A stretch of DNA of 12,828 nt from Bacteroidales bacterium UBA3684. Its GTDB lineage: Bacteria; Bacteroidota; Bacteroidia; Bacteroidales; P3. This document shows, piece by piece, positions 11,985-12,828 of this stretch (position 1 is its first letter; each line of letters opens with the position of its first letter). The notes beneath the pieces were generated by a model, which searched no databases, had not been told where the DNA came from, and worked only from the letters and a program-made list of their open reading frames with translations. Both the position numbers and the translations under genes were made by a program. The stretch is taken from positions 1 through 12,828 of the forward strand of contig DFIZ01000062.1 of NCBI GenBank assembly GCA_002372855.1, read 5' to 3'.

Positions 11985-12472
11985 CGTTGAATGGTTTTAA
12001 GGTATTGTTGTTTCATTTTTTCGATCATGCGGTGGTAGCGCCGCGAGAGGGTGGCATGGCTCATGCCCATCCGCTGGGCGCACTCCCCGTGGCTGTAGCC
12101 CTGCAGCAGGAGGTCGAGCAGCCGCCGCTCGTCGCCGTCGAGGCCGGCGGCCAGGTCGTCGACGGTCTCGCGCAGCAGCGCGGGCTCCAGGTCGGCGGCA
12201 GGGTCGAAGTCCACAGGCAGCAGGCTCGTGCCGAAGAGGCGCCGGTGGCGCTTGTAGACGCCGCGGCAGCGCTCGCGCACCCACTTGCGCTGCTGGCGCG
12301 GCGCAAAGGCGGGGTCGTAGCGGTCCACGGCTTCCCAGAGGTCGGCAAGGACCTCGTTCAGCAGCTCCTCGAACACGCGCCGGTCGGCACCCGAATAGTA
12401 CCAGCAGCGTTCGCGTATCACGCCGAGGTGGCTGAGCACCAGTTGTTCATATTTTTGCTCTGCGGCATCCAT
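11981..12472 (-). CDS. Sigma-70 family (ECF-like) RNA polymerase sigma factor
   Basis: The 163-residue protein has a region 2-like helical part (about 5-75; FEELLNEVLADLWEAVDRYDP, then basic RKWVRERCRGVYKRHRR) and a region 4 helix-turn-helix (about 103-155) with DGDERRLLDLLLQGYSHGECAQRMGMSHATLSRRYHRM. There is no region 1 or 3, as in ECF-type factors. It should direct RNA polymerase to a specific promoter set, plausibly including its own operon. A GTG at 12511 would extend the frame by 13 residues, but the -7 promoter element lies inside that extension, so the ATG at 12472 is preferred. The stop overlaps the next start by 4 nt. The region 2 match is weaker than region 4, so a non-sigma DNA-binding regulator remains a minor alternative. 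Confidence 0.82.
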   Translation of the reverse strand: MDAAEQKYEQLVLSHLGVIRERCWYYSGADRRVFEELLNEVLADLWEAVDRYDPAFAPRQQRKWVRERCRGVYKRHRRLFGTSLLPVDFDPAADLEPALLRETVDDLAAGLDGDERRLLDLLLQGYSHGECAQRMGMSHATLSRRYHRMIEKMKQQYLKTIQR

Positions 12473-12492
12473 CGTCGGAAATGTTCCGGTTG

Positions 12493-12500
12493 CAAAGTTA
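12493..12500 (-). promoter_or_regulatory. Bacteroidota -7 element upstream of the sigma-factor gene
   Basis: The minus strand reads TAACTTTG, matching TAnnTTTG. No TTTG occurs 19-21 nt upstream (about 12520-12525), so the -33 part is poor. That could mean weak basal expression or recognition by another sigma factor. The predicted start near 12486 leaves a leader of about 15 nt before the ATG at 12472. Confidence 0.5.
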
Positions 12501-12584
12501 CAACTTTTCACCTATATAATAGCCACTTCCGCCCCGTTTTTTTCACAAGCAGCCATTTTTAACACTTTTTTAACACTCCAAACT

Positions 12585-12661
12585 AAACACTAAACACTTA
12601 ACACTAAACACTAAACACTCATCACTCATCACTCCTCACTCCTCACTCCTCACTCAAAACT
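12585..12661. repeat. Heptad array AGTGTTT / AGTGATG / AGTGAGG (11 units)
   Basis: Eleven consecutive 7-nt units lie upstream of the sigma gene. On the minus strand they read AGTTTTG, three AGTGAGG, two AGTGATG, then AGTGTTT and AGTGTTA variants. AGT is constant while the next four bases change in blocks, suggesting local duplication of units. This is most of the otherwise gene-free stretch 12473-12680; the rest is T-rich sequence and the -7 element. Confidence 0.9.
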
Positions 12662-12680
12662 CCCCCAACGAGGGACCAAA

Positions 12681-12796
12681 TTCGGCCCTTCTCATATAGT
12701 TCCTATATACTTCTCATATACTTCTTATATCACCTATATAAGAAGTATATGAGAAGTATATGAGAGCGATATAAGAACGATATAAGAAATGCCGAA
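12681..12796. repeat. Large palindromic repeat, right copy (116 bp, inverted)
   Basis: It begins with TTCGGCCC and ends with GCCGAA. Arms 12705-12730 and 12736-12761 are perfectly complementary over 26 bp around a 5-nt centre (CACCT), and the pairing continues imperfectly in 11-bp units. It is the reverse complement of the left-end element minus one 11-bp unit. The GGGCCGAA-type ends of both copies point inward. Beyond it, 12797-12828 holds only a G-rich direct repeat (TCGGGTAGGTATCGGGTGGGT type) and no gene. Confidence 0.92.
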
Positions 12797-12828
12797 TTAT
12801 GTACCTCTCGGGTAGGTATCGGGTGGGT

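Noticed and set aside
12473..12511. Upstream GTG start for the sigma factor at 12511
   Set aside because: The TAACTTTG -7 element lies within this extension and would place the transcript start inside the coding region. The extra residues add nothing to the sigma fold.
12585..12661. CRISPR array
   Set aside because: The repeats are 7 nt and contiguous, without spacers or cas genes.

Overview
The window looks like chromosomal DNA of a fairly high-GC member of the Bacteroidota, most likely Bacteroidales. The evidence is two start regions carrying the Bacteroides-type -7 element (TAnnTTTG), one with a correctly spaced TTTG -33 element; a long-form NusB of 319 residues; the neighbourhood nusB - DUF1573 lipoprotein - yajC - ybbR-like - coaE; a secreted NagZ-like/beta-lactamase-like fusion; and a general lack of Shine-Dalgarno sequences. 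No genus can be named from the sequence. Every convincing gene is on the minus strand, so transcription runs from high to low coordinates.

Right part (about 9865-12472): a probable sigma-factor operon. A small sigma-70/ECF-like factor is followed by a 105-residue single-pass membrane protein, a 163-residue single-pass membrane protein, and two unrelated hypothetical lipoproteins. The first three genes are linked by 4-nt ATGA stop/start overlaps and the fourth starts 4 nt after the third. The layout suggests a cell-envelope signalling unit: sigma factor, candidate membrane-bound regulator, envelope proteins. The lipoproteins and the 3' half of the 163-residue gene are clearly more AT-rich than the sigma end. 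A candidate intrinsic terminator closes this unit at about 9755-9807.

Middle and left part (168-9625): a long housekeeping operon behind a well-matched Bacteroidota promoter at 9672-9702. Its order is leuS (leucyl-tRNA synthetase), nusB, DUF1573 lipoprotein, yajC, ybbR-like, coaE, a NagZ-like/serine hydrolase fusion, and a membrane-anchored TerB/J-domain co-chaperone. Several junctions overlap (leuS/nusB by 7 nt, coaE/hydrolase by 4 nt). The unit combines translation, transcription antitermination, Sec export, CoA synthesis and envelope maintenance.

The most unusual content is repetitive. Two near-identical large palindromes built of 11-bp units (1-127 and 12681-12796) lie in opposite orientation at the two ends. 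Heptanucleotide arrays, each with its own version of an AGT-plus-4-nt unit, occupy three operon spacers and the sigma upstream region. A heptad-based palindrome of exactly 84 bp is inserted in frame in leuS, and a second spot in leuS carries an 8-bp array. The DUF1573 gene is bracketed by an identical 29-bp repeat that supplies neighbouring start and stop codons. Because the left palindrome begins at base 1, the window may be an assembly contig broken at these repeats.
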